NCBI GenBank assembly: GCA_965204705.1
Contig: OZ242006.1
Span: 930,001 to 994,000 of the forward strand
Reading direction: 5' to 3'
DNA from: Bin5 sp965204705
GTDB lineage: Bacteria; Chloroflexota; Anaerolineae; Caldilineales; Caldilineaceae
DNA: 64,000 nucleotides
Shown piece by piece: positions 7,659 to 15,316 of the stretch. Each line of letters starts with the position of its first letter. The first letter of the stretch is position 1. The notes beneath the pieces are model-generated. The model was given only the letters and a program-made list of their open reading frames with translations, was not told the origin of the DNA and searched no databases. A program made the position numbers and the translations under genes.

Positions 7659-7805
7659 CACAATGCCTCCTGATTACGAAATCAACGGACGGGACCCGTC
7701 CGAAAGGAGACAACAAATTTTGGAAAACTTTTTGCACTAACAACCCATCCTCCAATCTTGCTCACTTTTTTGTGAGCCGCCGAGGATGGGTTACCGCATT
7801 TTTCT
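7659..7805 (+). ncRNA. Putative structured small RNA or leader
   Basis: The transcript predicted from the 7624 promoter contains GATT/AATC (7672-7683), the strong hairpin CGGACGG/CCGTCCG (7686-7702), and a two-tier closing hairpin at 7742-7792 followed by ATTTTTCTTT. CTCCT (7667-7671) can pair with AGGAG (7705-7709), hiding a ribosome site. It also encloses a 25-codon frame, ATG 7663 to TAA 7740, whose ATG would lie about 4 bases from the 5' end. I cannot tell whether RNA or peptide is the product, and no known family is recognised. Confidence 0.5.
7742..7805 (+). terminator. Two-tier hairpin terminator of the small RNA
   Basis: AACCCATCCTC (7742-7752) pairs with GAGGATGGGTT (7782-7792), and inside it GCTCAC (7760-7765) pairs with GTGAGC (7772-7777). 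A T-rich tail follows at 7798-7807. Confidence 0.65.
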
Positions 7806-8092
7806 TTCCAATTTCGTCCCGATTCTAGAAGCGCAGGCCCTTCTTTTTTTCAGTCAAGATACTTTCCCGCCTCGTCGGCCGCGTCGCGCGTGTAGATTGC
7901 TACCATAGCCGGGGATAGCCAACGACTCCGGCGTCGGCAACGCGCTCAACGGCCCCCTGTGCAAATTTGCGGCCGGGCCCCGGTAGGCCTACTGGGGCCG
8001 CCTCTGTCCCCGCGATCCGTCTGTGCTACAGTGCCAGCGGGCGTTTTTGTGTTGGTGTCCAACACACAACTAAGCGCTGGAATTCCGAAGCG

Positions 8093-8517
8093 ATGGATGA
8101 GAGACTGATCTCCCTCCTCGAACGCACTGCGGCCGCACTCGAACCCATCGCCGACGCTGGCCACGGCCTGCAGATCCACGCGCCGTCTGGGGCTACAGCT
8201 AGCCATCCGACTTTTGCGGGGTACATGGCCAGTTGGACTGTCGATGCGGCCGGCTATCTGTCATATATCGAAAGGACGACAACGGCTCCATCATCAAGAA
8301 CCCCGTCAGCCCGCGCTCCGGCCAACAGGCTGCCTTTGTCTTGAATGCGCCGCCCGACGTTGTGCCTCAAGACAATTGCAGAATATGTCTTGGGGTTTGC
8401 AGTTTTATCATAAGTGCCCAATGCGCTGGCGCACAACCCCTGCTGTGCGGCTTTTTCTGCAGGCCTGCCGCTCCAATATGTGCAGGTATCTGCCTGCTCA
8501 TTTTCATAGCTATGTGA
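8093..8517 (+). pseudogene. Hypothetical gene with a likely frameshift
   Basis: From ATG 8093 the frame reads MDERLISLLERTAAALEPI and stays protein-like to about 8265. The protein-like text then continues in another frame (RKDDNGSIIKNPVSPRSGQ) and ends at 8517, its last part hydrophobic and Cys-rich. The switch near 8265 suggests a one-base indel, either real decay or a sequencing error. No family is recognised. Confidence 0.3.
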
Positions 8518-8589
8518 ACTTGGGAGATCGACTGGGTTTGCAATGATGTTTGTGGATGGGCAGGCTATTGCTAGATGCCTATGTGATGA

Positions 8590-8629
8590 CAAGCCGCCAC
8601 CTAGGAATTAGGTGGCGGCTTGTTGTTTT
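8590..8629 (+). terminator. Strong hairpin terminator
   Basis: CAAGCCGCCACCTA (8590-8603) pairs with TAGGTGGCGGCTTG (8609-8622), loop GGAAT, then TTGTTTT. It closes transcription through the 8093-8517 region. Confidence 0.75.
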
Positions 8630-8776
8630 AAGAAGCAGTTTGAAAAGGGTCAATTAGGTCTAGGCGACAATTGAGGCCGAGCCAAGCGAAGATACTTTCG
8701 ACAACGAGCCGCGCTAAGCGCTGTCAATCCAGACCAGACGCAGTTTCGGGCCGACAGCCATTTGTTCAAACAGCCT

Positions 8777-8959
8777 CTAAGAAATCAACTTCCATAGAAG
8801 CCATGCTGTATAAGATACGAGCATAACCACAATAGCGATTGTCCAAATCTTGTTGTCATCCTCCCAAGGCGTTGCCTTCGACCTCTTCATGAAGTACCAG
8901 ATGACCAACGTGACCATAACGGCAATGACATAACGGTCGAAATAGATGCGATTGTCCAC
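8777..8959 (-). CDS. Small two-TM membrane protein
   Basis: The 60-residue frame starts at a GTG (8959) with GGGGGTGAG 6 bases upstream. Two hydrophobic helices (about residues 9-24 and 38-57) flank a short charged loop (KRSKATPWEDDNK). No family is recognised. It lies alone between the terminator at 8590-8629 and a mini-IS element. Confidence 0.5.
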   Translation of the reverse strand: MDNRIYFDRYVIAVMVTLVIWYFMKRSKATPWEDDNKIWTIAIVVMLVSYTAWLLWKLIS

Positions 8960-9124
8960 AAGATCTCACCCCCTCGATCCATCTCTGTTCCGCAAAACAC
9001 AACTTAAATTTATCCACCTCTTCCTTTCCCGTCAACAAAAGATGTTTCGAGGGGCGAGGAGTACTTGAAGCAGGTGGTTTGAGGCGTCATGGGGCACCCT
9101 GATGCGTTTTGGGCGGCGTGATGA

Positions 9125-9622
9125 TGACCTGCCCCCCAAGAACTGGTCCAAGGAGGCTGTCTCAGAAGGGCAAGATGGGTAGGCGTTGGTAAGTTCCGGC
9201 ACGCCAGCTTCCGAAGACGGCTGGTTGCGTAAGCTGAGCCATGCCAACTGTTGAAGAGGCAGTATTGACGCAGCCAGGCTCTACACTCAGGGAATGGGTT
9301 GAGTTGCCGGGCTGTGCGCGAGTGGCTTGTACGGGTAGGGAGCCAGGACACTCTATATCGAGCCTGGGTCGCCGTGGGAGAACGGCTACATCGAGAGTTT
9401 CAACGGGAAGTTGAGGGACGAGCTGCTGGACAGAGAGGTCTTCTATACGTTGCCGGAGGTGCGTGTGCTGACGGAGCGCTACAGGCGGACTTACAACCGG
9501 ATCAGACCGCACAACTCACTGGGCTACCGGCCGCCGGTGCCTGAGGCCCTTTTGCCTACCGACCCTGTCCCCGTGCTTGCCGGACTAACATAACGGGTGG
9601 TACAAGCGTCGGGGGCAGGTCA
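9125..9622 (+). mobile_element. Internally deleted IS3-family element, copy 1
   Basis: Bounded by the perfect 12-base inverted repeats TGACCTGCCCCC (9125-9136) and GGGGGCAGGTCA (9611-9622). Only the last fifth of the transposase survives. The element at 12117-12613 has the same deletion and length, so the deleted form itself appears to have moved. No clear target duplication is visible. Confidence 0.75.
9299..9593 (+). pseudogene. IS3-family transposase C-terminal fragment, frameshifted
   Basis: The end of the integrase core is readable (LRDELLDREVFYTLPEV, then RIRPHNSLGYRPP to the stop at 9593), including the region that normally follows the third catalytic acid. Compared with the copy at 12291-12584, one extra base near 9340 breaks the frame. 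It cannot be an active transposase. Confidence 0.8.
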
Positions 9623-10075
9623 GTAGGATCTGCCCTGCGCATACTAGAATGACTTGGGAAGTCTTTCAGCCACCTGTAGACCACCCAGTATCCTTGTCGA
9701 ACAATATGGTTCCGGGCGCCAAATACAAAATGGATTGATCGGCTATTTCGGCTTCGACAGCCATGGGAATCCTCCTAATAATTCTCAGTTGACGAACGCA
9801 AAAAGAGGAGCACCATCGGCTCTGCTCAGTGCTGGCTGAATCGGCTTGGGTGCACCTTATTTTTCCCGTCTTGTGGTCTAGCGATTGGGGCCAACCAAAG
9901 TATTATTTTGTCCACTGCCTATTGTTGCTTCCGCCCCGCCTTCTTTCCACTCTAGATTTGATTCTACTTTTCCCTGAGAGAAGCAAAGACATCACGGGAA
10001 ATAGAAGATAGATCATTTCAGAGCGAAAGTCTTCGCCATTTTGATGGCTTGGATTTCGCTTGCCCCGGTATCATA
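9623..10075. other. Intergenic stretch without a supported gene
   Basis: Reading both strands shows no frame with a ribosome site and protein-like composition. It separates the mini-IS from the 3' end of the HEPN gene. Confidence 0.4.
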
Positions 10076-10681
10076 TCAGATGACGGCGTGTATCGCTTCG
10101 CAGAGGTCCTGAATGAAGTTCACAGCACCTTCCGAGTCCGTTGGAGCTATTGGCCAGTGAACTATTGCCCCAGTGTAACTTGGTGCTAAGTCGGCTTCAT
10201 GGGCGATCTTGTTTCGTCGATCTACTATAAGGCGAAGCTGGTCCTTGGTGCCTGTTACTGAAATCCCCAACTGTGAAGAAACAGACGGCCACAACTCGCA
10301 AGATGAGAAAAGCCGCACTGCATCCGCGATCTTGTCTGGATGTTGGAAGGCCTGATAGCCATGCCTTTCCCGAATTTCCGAGTCAAGCCAACTGCTTCCG
10401 CTAGCCCCTGCAAACCCTGTTATAGCAGCTCCCAATGACACCTGAAACCGTAGGAAGGCGTTGGTAGGGGGCCGTTTTCCGTTATATACCTCCAACATAC
10501 CGATACGAGTGATCTCATGAATGTAGTGATCAAGGGCGCTGACAACCATGACGAATTGGGCACGTAAGAGGTCTGAAGAATCAACAGCAGGTGTCGTCAA
10601 TTGTTCAAGCGCACCATATAGCCCTCCAAGGACCCGCACTCGTTCTATGTTTGCCCGAAATTGCTGGATTGCTCTAAGCAT
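10076..10681 (-). CDS. HEPN-domain protein (RiboL-PSP/MAE_28990-like), putative RNase
   Basis: An all-helical protein of about 201 residues carrying the motif RRNKIAHE (near residue 157), the Rx4-6H signature of HEPN ribonucleases, preceded by a DHYIHEI segment typical of the RiboL-PSP/MAE_28990 HEPN groups. HEPN proteins of this kind act as toxins or effectors that cleave RNA. The ATG at 10681 overlaps the stop of the ParA gene (ATGCTTAG), so the two are translated together; a TTG three codons upstream is an alternative start. The pairing suggests an ATPase-controlled toxin or defence module (inference). Confidence 0.75.
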   Translation of the reverse strand: MLRAIQQFRANIERVRVLGGLYGALEQLTTPAVDSSDLLRAQFVMVVSALDHYIHEITRIGMLEVYNGKRPPTNAFLRFQVSLGAAITGFAGASGSSWLDSEIRERHGYQAFQHPDKIADAVRLFSSCELWPSVSSQLGISVTGTKDQLRLIVDRRNKIAHEADLAPSYTGAIVHWPIAPTDSEGAVNFIQDLCEAIHAVI

Positions 10682-11720
10682 ATTCAACAAGCTTCAGAAT
10701 TCGATCCGCGCCCTCAGAGTAGAGTTCTCTAAACTGTTGCATAGATCTCTTGGTTATCTCAAGAACGATGCCCGTTTGTTCAAGCTGCTCGTCTGTGAGA
10801 TCAAAGACTGGTGCCTTATGCTTCTGCGAAAGAGCGATCAGCCCGTTGAAGTCTGACATCTGAATAATGGGCTTACCCATTGTAAGGCCAACCTGCTCGT
10901 ATGACTCTTCAGGAAGAAGCATACCCTTTTCCTTGAGAGCAGGCATTAGCTTTGCTTTGACACTCTCTTGGATGTCGTCAATCCATTTTTGAAAGGCTGC
11001 GGAAGGCTTCCCCTCTCGAAGGCGATATTTTTGAATTATCGTACCCAAAAACTTAGGGGTCTTGTTGGGAAAGGGGTACACCGCGTCTTTCAGGACTGAA
11101 AGAGACTTTGCTTGCTCAGCCCATGCCGACCACTTAGGCAAGACAGAAGCCAGACTGTCGGTTGCCATGACTGAGAAGTAATCTGGCGCCATTGGGACGA
11201 CAAAGTAATCGCTGGTCATCATTAGATTCTGATTGATAGGACCAAGGCTAGGACTCATATCAACCAGAATGAAGTCCGCATAGTACTTACAAGCAGTCAG
11301 AGAGAAAAGATGGTGAAGGGACCCCGGAAGATTCTGGAGGGTGACGAGCGAGCCGGACAGTTCTTGAGCAATACCTAAGGTTACTTCATATTCGGCCAGG
11401 CCAATGTGGCCTGGAAGTAGGTAGGCATTCGGTTGGCTTTCGACTGGCTCACAGATGACGGGAGCCATGGCGACTGGGCGGGATTCAAATGCAGGGGCAA
11501 GGCCATCGCGGATGTTGGTCACACCTTCTCTATCGTAAACGGGCGCAAAATCCTCGGTTCCGGTAAATCCGAGGACCATCCCTGTGAGATTGCACTGAGG
11601 GTCACAGTCAACAAGGATTACCTTTTTCCCTTTGCTCGCGAGCATCCAACCAAGGTTAAAAGCGGTCGTCGTTTTGCTGACTCCGCCCTTGTGATTAAAG
11701 AGTGCAATTTGCTTTGCCAT
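10674..11720 (-). CDS. ParA/Soj-family ATPase paired with HEPN
   Basis: The 348-residue SIMIBI-type ATPase has the deviant Walker A KGGVSKTT (about residues 11-18), a VDCDPQ switch I block (about 39-44) and the Walker B segment FILVDMSPSLGP (about 140-151). It is longer than plasmid ParA (about 250-280) because of a helical C-terminal extension. I place the start at ATG 11720, with AAAGGTG 6 bases upstream, rather than the GTG three codons earlier. No ParB gene is nearby; its partner is the overlapping HEPN gene. Partition is therefore unlikely, and control or localisation of the HEPN effector is more plausible (inference). Confidence 0.85.
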   Translation of the reverse strand: MAKQIALFNHKGGVSKTTTAFNLGWMLASKGKKVILVDCDPQCNLTGMVLGFTGTEDFAPVYDREGVTNIRDGLAPAFESRPVAMAPVICEPVESQPNAYLLPGHIGLAEYEVTLGIAQELSGSLVTLQNLPGSLHHLFSLTACKYYADFILVDMSPSLGPINQNLMMTSDYFVVPMAPDYFSVMATDSLASVLPKWSAWAEQAKSLSVLKDAVYPFPNKTPKFLGTIIQKYRLREGKPSAAFQKWIDDIQESVKAKLMPALKEKGMLLPEESYEQVGLTMGKPIIQMSDFNGLIALSQKHKAPVFDLTDEQLEQTGIVLEITKRSMQQFRELYSEGADRILKLVEYA

Positions 11721-11934
11721 TGGACACACCTTTCGTTTCTCACGGCGGCTAGCCCCTTCCAGCCGACTCCAATTTCTACTGCAATCACCACTGTCTCAGT
11801 GTACATTGCGATGACCACGTGTCAATTTCAGAAGCCATCAAACTGCCGAAGTGACTTGTGATCATCCAAGAAACTGTATGACATTCTCGTTTGCCACGCG
11901 AAAGGGTATGAATGTCTAAGAGTCTGGTTGGGAA

Positions 11935-12116
11935 TTAGGTAGCGGGAGAGATACGTCGCAGCATCGTGTGAATGGAAACGATGTGGATGACGCCTTCACT
12001 ACTCTTGGTACAGTGTTCGTAGTCTTTGCTCAGAAGGCGGTAGCGTTCCAGCCAGGCGAAAGCGCGCTCAACGACCCAACGTCTGGGGAGGACAGAGAGG
12101 CCCTTCTGTCCTGGGT
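11935..12116 (-). pseudogene. IS5-family transposase C-terminal remnant
   Basis: The frame reads VLPRRWVVERAFAWLERYRLLSKDYE and ends LRRISPAT at 11935: the conserved tail of IS5/IS427-group transposases with the catalytic Glu region. Its upstream part is missing because the mini-IS3 element (12117-12613) begins exactly here. Confidence 0.85.
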
Positions 12117-12613
12117 TGACCTGCCCCCCCAAAACTGGTCCAGGGAGGCTGTCTCAGAAGGGCAAGATGGGTAGGCGTTGGTAAGTTCCGGCACGTCAGC
12201 TTCCGAAGACGGCTGGTTGCATAAGCTGAGCCATGCCACCTGTTGAAGAGGCAGTATTGACGCTGCCAGGCACTATACTCAGGGAATGGGTTGAGTTGCC
12301 GGGCTGTGCGCGAGTGGCTTGTACGGGCGGGAGCCAGGACACTCTATATCGAGCCTGGGTCGCCGCGGGAGAACGGCTTCATCGAGAGTTTCAACAGGAA
12401 GTTGAGGGACGAGCCGCTGGACAGAGAGGTCTTCTATACGTTGCTGGAGGTGCGTGTGCTGACGGAGCGCTACAGACGGACTTACAACCAGGTCAGACCG
12501 CACAGCTCTCTGGGCTATCGGCCGCCGGCGCCTGAGGCCCTCTTGCCTGCCGATCCTGTCCCCGTGCTTGCCGGACTAACATAACGGGTGGTACAAACAT
12601 CGGGGGCAGGTCA
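12117..12613 (+). mobile_element. Internally deleted IS3-family element, copy 2
   Basis: TGACCTGCCCCC (12117-12128) and GGGGGCAGGTCA (12602-12613) bound a 497-bp copy of the element at 9125-9622. It sits inside the IS5-family transposase, so it arrived after that IS. Confidence 0.78.
12291..12584 (+). pseudogene. IS3-family transposase C-terminal fragment, in frame
   Basis: 97 residues of the integrase-core end: AVREWLVRAGARTLYIEPGS, then the IESFN block with the last catalytic Glu, and a readable tail to the stop. The N-terminal half, including orfA and the first two catalytic Asp residues, is gone. It keeps the frame that the copy at 9299 has lost. Confidence 0.82.
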
Positions 12614-12692
12614 GTTTGACTCCTGCACCATATTGGATTTGAACAGAATCCGAAAAAGGGATTAGATGGAATAATGCCACACCTGTGATCCC

Positions 12693-12920
12693 CTAGTCCA
12701 GAATGATCAAGGCATTTTGTTCGCCAGGAGTTGGCGGTTCGATCCCCCTTGTGAGGTATTCCTCATCGGTGTAGGGCGTGCCGTCTGCGTGCCACAGGTA
12801 GGAGAAGGGGTTGTCTGTAAATCTCTCCCCGGTAGCTTCTCTCTCTTGCGGCGTGCGGGCGTCAAATTCGTCTGGCTGGTAGTCGGCGGATTTCCTTTTA
12901 TCTCTGGTGATAGTGTTACT
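12693..12920 (-). CDS. Small acidic hypothetical protein, start unclear
   Basis: The 3' part reads YQPDEFDARTPQEREATGER and onward to a stop at 12693 and looks like a real acidic protein. No ATG/GTG/TTG lies at the expected place: an AGGAG (inside the end of the upstream frame) is followed 7 bases later by ATC ACC AGA GAT. Either ATC is used as a rare start, a base differs, or the start is further upstream in frame. It is the third gene of a minus-strand group with 13079-13558. No family is recognised. Confidence 0.4.
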   Translation of the reverse strand, partial: SNTITRDKRKSADYQPDEFDARTPQEREATGERFTDNPFSYLWHADGTPYTDEEYLTRGIEPPTPGEQNALIILD

Positions 12921-13131
12921 CCTGACTGTTTTCGTCAGATGGCGGTTGTTGGGGAGGATTTTCTGGGGGAGGAGGTGATGGAACTTTCCCTTCCGGCTCA
13001 TCATATGCCGGGTCCCTGTGTTTATTCGCTTGTTCATGGCTGTCACCTACTCCTGCAACTCCTCCAGTTTCTTGCCTCTTATCCTCCGAATTGGATTGCG
13101 AGTGCACGTTCTGTCTCCTCATATGATTCAT
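12916..13131 (-). CDS. Proline-rich small protein
   Basis: A 71-residue frame, hydrophilic throughout, with a Pro/Glu/Gln/Ser-rich C-terminus (PSPPPPENPPQQPPSDENSQE in part). Its 5' end overlaps the last 53 bases of the two-TM gene, so a later start (GTG in VGDSHEQ) is possible. It is probably disordered. The neighbouring genes face the same way and are closely spaced. Confidence 0.4.
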   Translation of the reverse strand: MNHMRRQNVHSQSNSEDKRQETGGVAGVGDSHEQANKHRDPAYDEPEGKVPSPPPPENPPQQPPSDENSQE

Positions 13132-13558
13132 CGTTCACACTCTTTTGTAGCGGGATTGACTCAGCGACAGCTGCATCCAACTGGCTTTCCAGCATTTCAC
13201 TCCACTGTGCAACGTCAGCACGATCTTGGTTAGTCCATAACCATCGCCATTGACGTGCAAGTGCTGTGGTTTGATTTGCCATGATCCTTGCCGCTTTAGT
13301 ATCCCCACCAAGCCCAAAGTTGATTACCGCGATTTCGCAAAGTCCAACAGCAACTAGAATCGCAGGGATAAGCCAGTCTGGATACGTCCAATCAAATTGA
13401 GGCAGTGCTAAGGCTAAAGCTGGGATCGCTGTAAGCACGTAGGTAATGAGCTTGAATCGCTTGTCCAGTTGACGGGTCCGCTTGGAGAAATATCGAGACA
13501 GACGTTCCGTCTTGTGCATGAAATACCAAATCTTGTCTCTCGGTATTCGTGTATTCAC
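13079..13558 (-). CDS. Two-TM protein, SLATT-like topology
   Basis: A 159-residue protein starting at GTG 13558 with AAGGAG 9 bases upstream. A basic N-terminal helix (residues 1-35) is followed by two membrane helices (about 36-55 and 62-83) and then a long cytosolic helical region with Trp pairs (RQWRWLWTNQDRADVAQW). This N-helix/2TM/C-helix arrangement and size match the SLATT family, 2TM effectors proposed to be pore-forming in nucleotide-signalled defence. I see no SMODS cyclase or SLOG sensor nearby, so the match is by topology only. Confidence 0.6.
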   Translation of the reverse strand: MNTRIPRDKIWYFMHKTERLSRYFSKRTRQLDKRFKLITYVLTAIPALALALPQFDWTYPDWLIPAILVAVGLCEIAVINFGLGGDTKAARIMANQTTALARQWRWLWTNQDRADVAQWSEMLESQLDAAVAESIPLQKSVNDESYEETERALAIQFGG

Positions 13559-13640
13559 GGCTCATTTCTCCTTATGATTCTCCCTCAGCAAAGTGGTCAT
13601 TCTCCTAGTTTTCTTCGCAGTCGGCAGTACCTACCTCTGT

Positions 13641-13655
13641 TGTGATTTTATCACA
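13641..13655. promoter_or_regulatory. Palindrome upstream of the two-TM operon
   Basis: TGTGAT-TTT-ATCACA, a perfect 6+3+6 palindrome 83 bases before the GTG at 13558. It resembles a CRP-type half-site pair but with one base less between halves. It could be an operator. Confidence 0.4.
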
Positions 13656-14112
13656 GGATTGTTAGAATGGCAGCACCACAACAGCACGCCTCTTTGCTCT
13701 AGAACGACGATCTCCACACTTCAGCCCCCTGAAATTAGAAGGCTGAAGTGAACATCAAATTGGCCTGACGTAGCCGCCAGACCTGAAATCCGCGAATTGC
13801 ATTGACTTACTGACCGAATAACTCAGTCAGCAATCGACAAATGAGCCAAATTGCTATGACTGTATTACGGTCAATACGAATTGCAAAACAACGCACATGG
13901 ACTTTATACAAGAAGGCTTCTCGATTTCCGGGGGTAAAATCGTATCGGAAAAAGAGAAGCACCTGTTCCGAAGCCAGGTTGACATTCACAACCTAGGATG
14001 CTAGGAGCATGACGATTGCGAAAGCAATCCTCGATTTCTGGGGGTGGCACCCGTTATGACTGCCCGTCGGCGGGTACTTCTCTCTTGTAGCTTCAATTCT
14101 ACTCCAATTCCC

Positions 14113-14295
14113 TTAGCTGATCAACTGTTCGTAGGTCAGTCGCTTGCCAGCAGCGCGTCTGACAATGGCGGCCATCTGGTCGATTGTGTCCAGCGGGCGC
14201 ACATTGTGGCGGCCCGAGAACTCATCCACATAGCGGTGCAGGTGCTTGGGGCAGGTCAACATTCGAAGGGCTGTTATATTGCCTAGAAGCTGGGC
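14113..14295 (-). pseudogene. IS1595-family transposase C-terminal remnant
   Basis: The frame reads HLHRYVDEFSGRHNVRPLDT and ends GKRLTYEQLIS, the tail of ISXO2-like transposases (compare YINEFVFRLNEGNVR and GKRLTWEQL in the intact transposase at 5193). The rest is missing. It shows that a second IS1595-type element once lay here. Confidence 0.8.
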
Positions 14296-14480
14296 TAAAT
14301 CGGGGCGGCGCAAGGCTCTGAAAGCCTCTGTATGCAAAAATGCGCTGTGAAACACTAGGGCCGCTGCCCCACCAGGGCGGAAAATCCGCGGGGAATAGCC
14401 TGCTCTTACGGCGACCGACGGGAATGCGGCGAAAATTGACCCACTGAGAGGCCCTGTACTGTTTTCAAGGTCCTATGGTA

Positions 14481-14496
14481 TGCCCCAATTGGGGCA
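14481..14496. promoter_or_regulatory. 16-bp perfect palindrome
   Basis: TGCCCCAATTGGGGCA followed by AAAAA, 83 bases before the membrane protein gene at 14579. It is an operator candidate. Confidence 0.4.
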
Positions 14497-14578
14497 AAAA
14501 CGGCCGTTTCATTCCGTATAGGATGATTCATACCAATCGAGAAAATTCTGCTACATTTTGGTTTGCGGGGGAGGTGGG

Positions 14579-14815
14579 ATGGAACAGGATAATAACGAAG
14601 AACAGCGGTATTCGGAAAGATGGATTGCGGTCATCTTGTGGACGCAAGGCCGCACAGGGTCTAGTTTTATGATAGCACTATTTGGCGTAATTAGTGCGGG
14701 GATAGCTCATATTCTTCCACCCCCATATCACGTTGAATTCGATTGGAGGGTAGGTGTGGCCTGGTGCGCTGGCGTTTTCATTTTCAGATCACTCAAGCGT
14801 CCCCGAAATCGCTGA
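14579..14815 (+). CDS. Small two-TM membrane protein
   Basis: 78 residues from ATG 14579, which has GGGAGGTGGG directly upstream. A hydrophilic acidic N-terminus (MEQDNNEEQRYSERW) precedes two membrane helices (about 28-45 and 54-70), and the C-terminus is basic (RSLKRPRNR). No family is recognised. It heads a run of small genes with 14826 and 14960. Confidence 0.55.
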   Translation: MEQDNNEEQRYSERWIAVILWTQGRTGSSFMIALFGVISAGIAHILPPPYHVEFDWRVGVAWCAGVFIFRSLKRPRNR

Positions 14816-14825
14816 TAGGGGGATC

Positions 14826-14981
14826 ATGGCAAGGCAGCATACCAGAATGGACCGGCGGCGGCTGGTCGATGAGTTGCTGACAAGTGAGAGCCTTGGTCAC
14901 GTACTCAAGGGCGCGAATCCGTACATCACGCTCGACCTATGGAGACACCACGAACCACCATGGATTCCATCGACCCGCTGA
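14826..14981 (+). CDS. Small basic ORF between membrane genes
   Basis: A 51-residue frame, GGGGGATC just before the ATG. It reads MARQHTRMDRRRLVDELLTS at the start and has no hydrophobic segment. It overlaps the start of the next gene by 22 bases, so its translation could couple to that gene. No family is recognised. Confidence 0.35.
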   Translation: MARQHTRMDRRRLVDELLTSESLGHVLKGANPYITLDLWRHHEPPWIPSTR

Positions 14982-15316
14982 CCCTATACTTCTGCATCAT
15001 CCCAATAGGCGTACTTATAGTATTCGGATTCATGGTGGGATTAGCCAAACACAACCGCGACATCGCCCAGGACAGATACAGACTCGCCCAGGGCAGATAC
15101 AGAAACAGATACAGAAGCAGGACACAAGATAGGCAAGAACTCATCGAAAAGCTCCGCAAAGATGGCAACGACTTCGAACACATTGCCTTAGTCCTCAACA
15201 CGGCCGGCTACCATAACCAATCCGGCAACGACTTCACAGCAAACGAAGTAGCTCAAGAGCACGCCTGGATGGCAGCCCGGGCCGACCGCTTACAAAAGAT
15301 CGTCAAATCGTCTTAG
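14960..15316 (+). CDS. Single-TM protein with recombinase-like helical domain, paralogue
   Basis: 118 residues: one membrane helix (about 7-28), a basic coiled segment rich in Arg/Gln/Tyr (about 32-60), then LIEKLRKDGNDFEHIALVLNTAGY with a following GNDFT-x-NEV. The last block matches position by position the helical domain of the transposon protein at 6537 (LERLRKKG-x4-YIAEYLNQKGY...GKPFT-x-KDV), and both begin MD-x-I-x-P, which fixes the start at 14960. An IS1595 transposase remnant lies 665 bases upstream, so this may also be a former transposon passenger. Confidence 0.6.
   Translation: MDSIDPLTLYFCIIPIGVLIVFGFMVGLAKHNRDIAQDRYRLAQGRYRNRYRSRTQDRQELIEKLRKDGNDFEHIALVLNTAGYHNQSGNDFTANEVAQEHAWMAARADRLQKIVKSS

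Noticed and set aside
13807..13989. 60-codon minus-strand frame
   Set aside because: No ribosome site and no recognisable pattern; the region seems to be remnant DNA.
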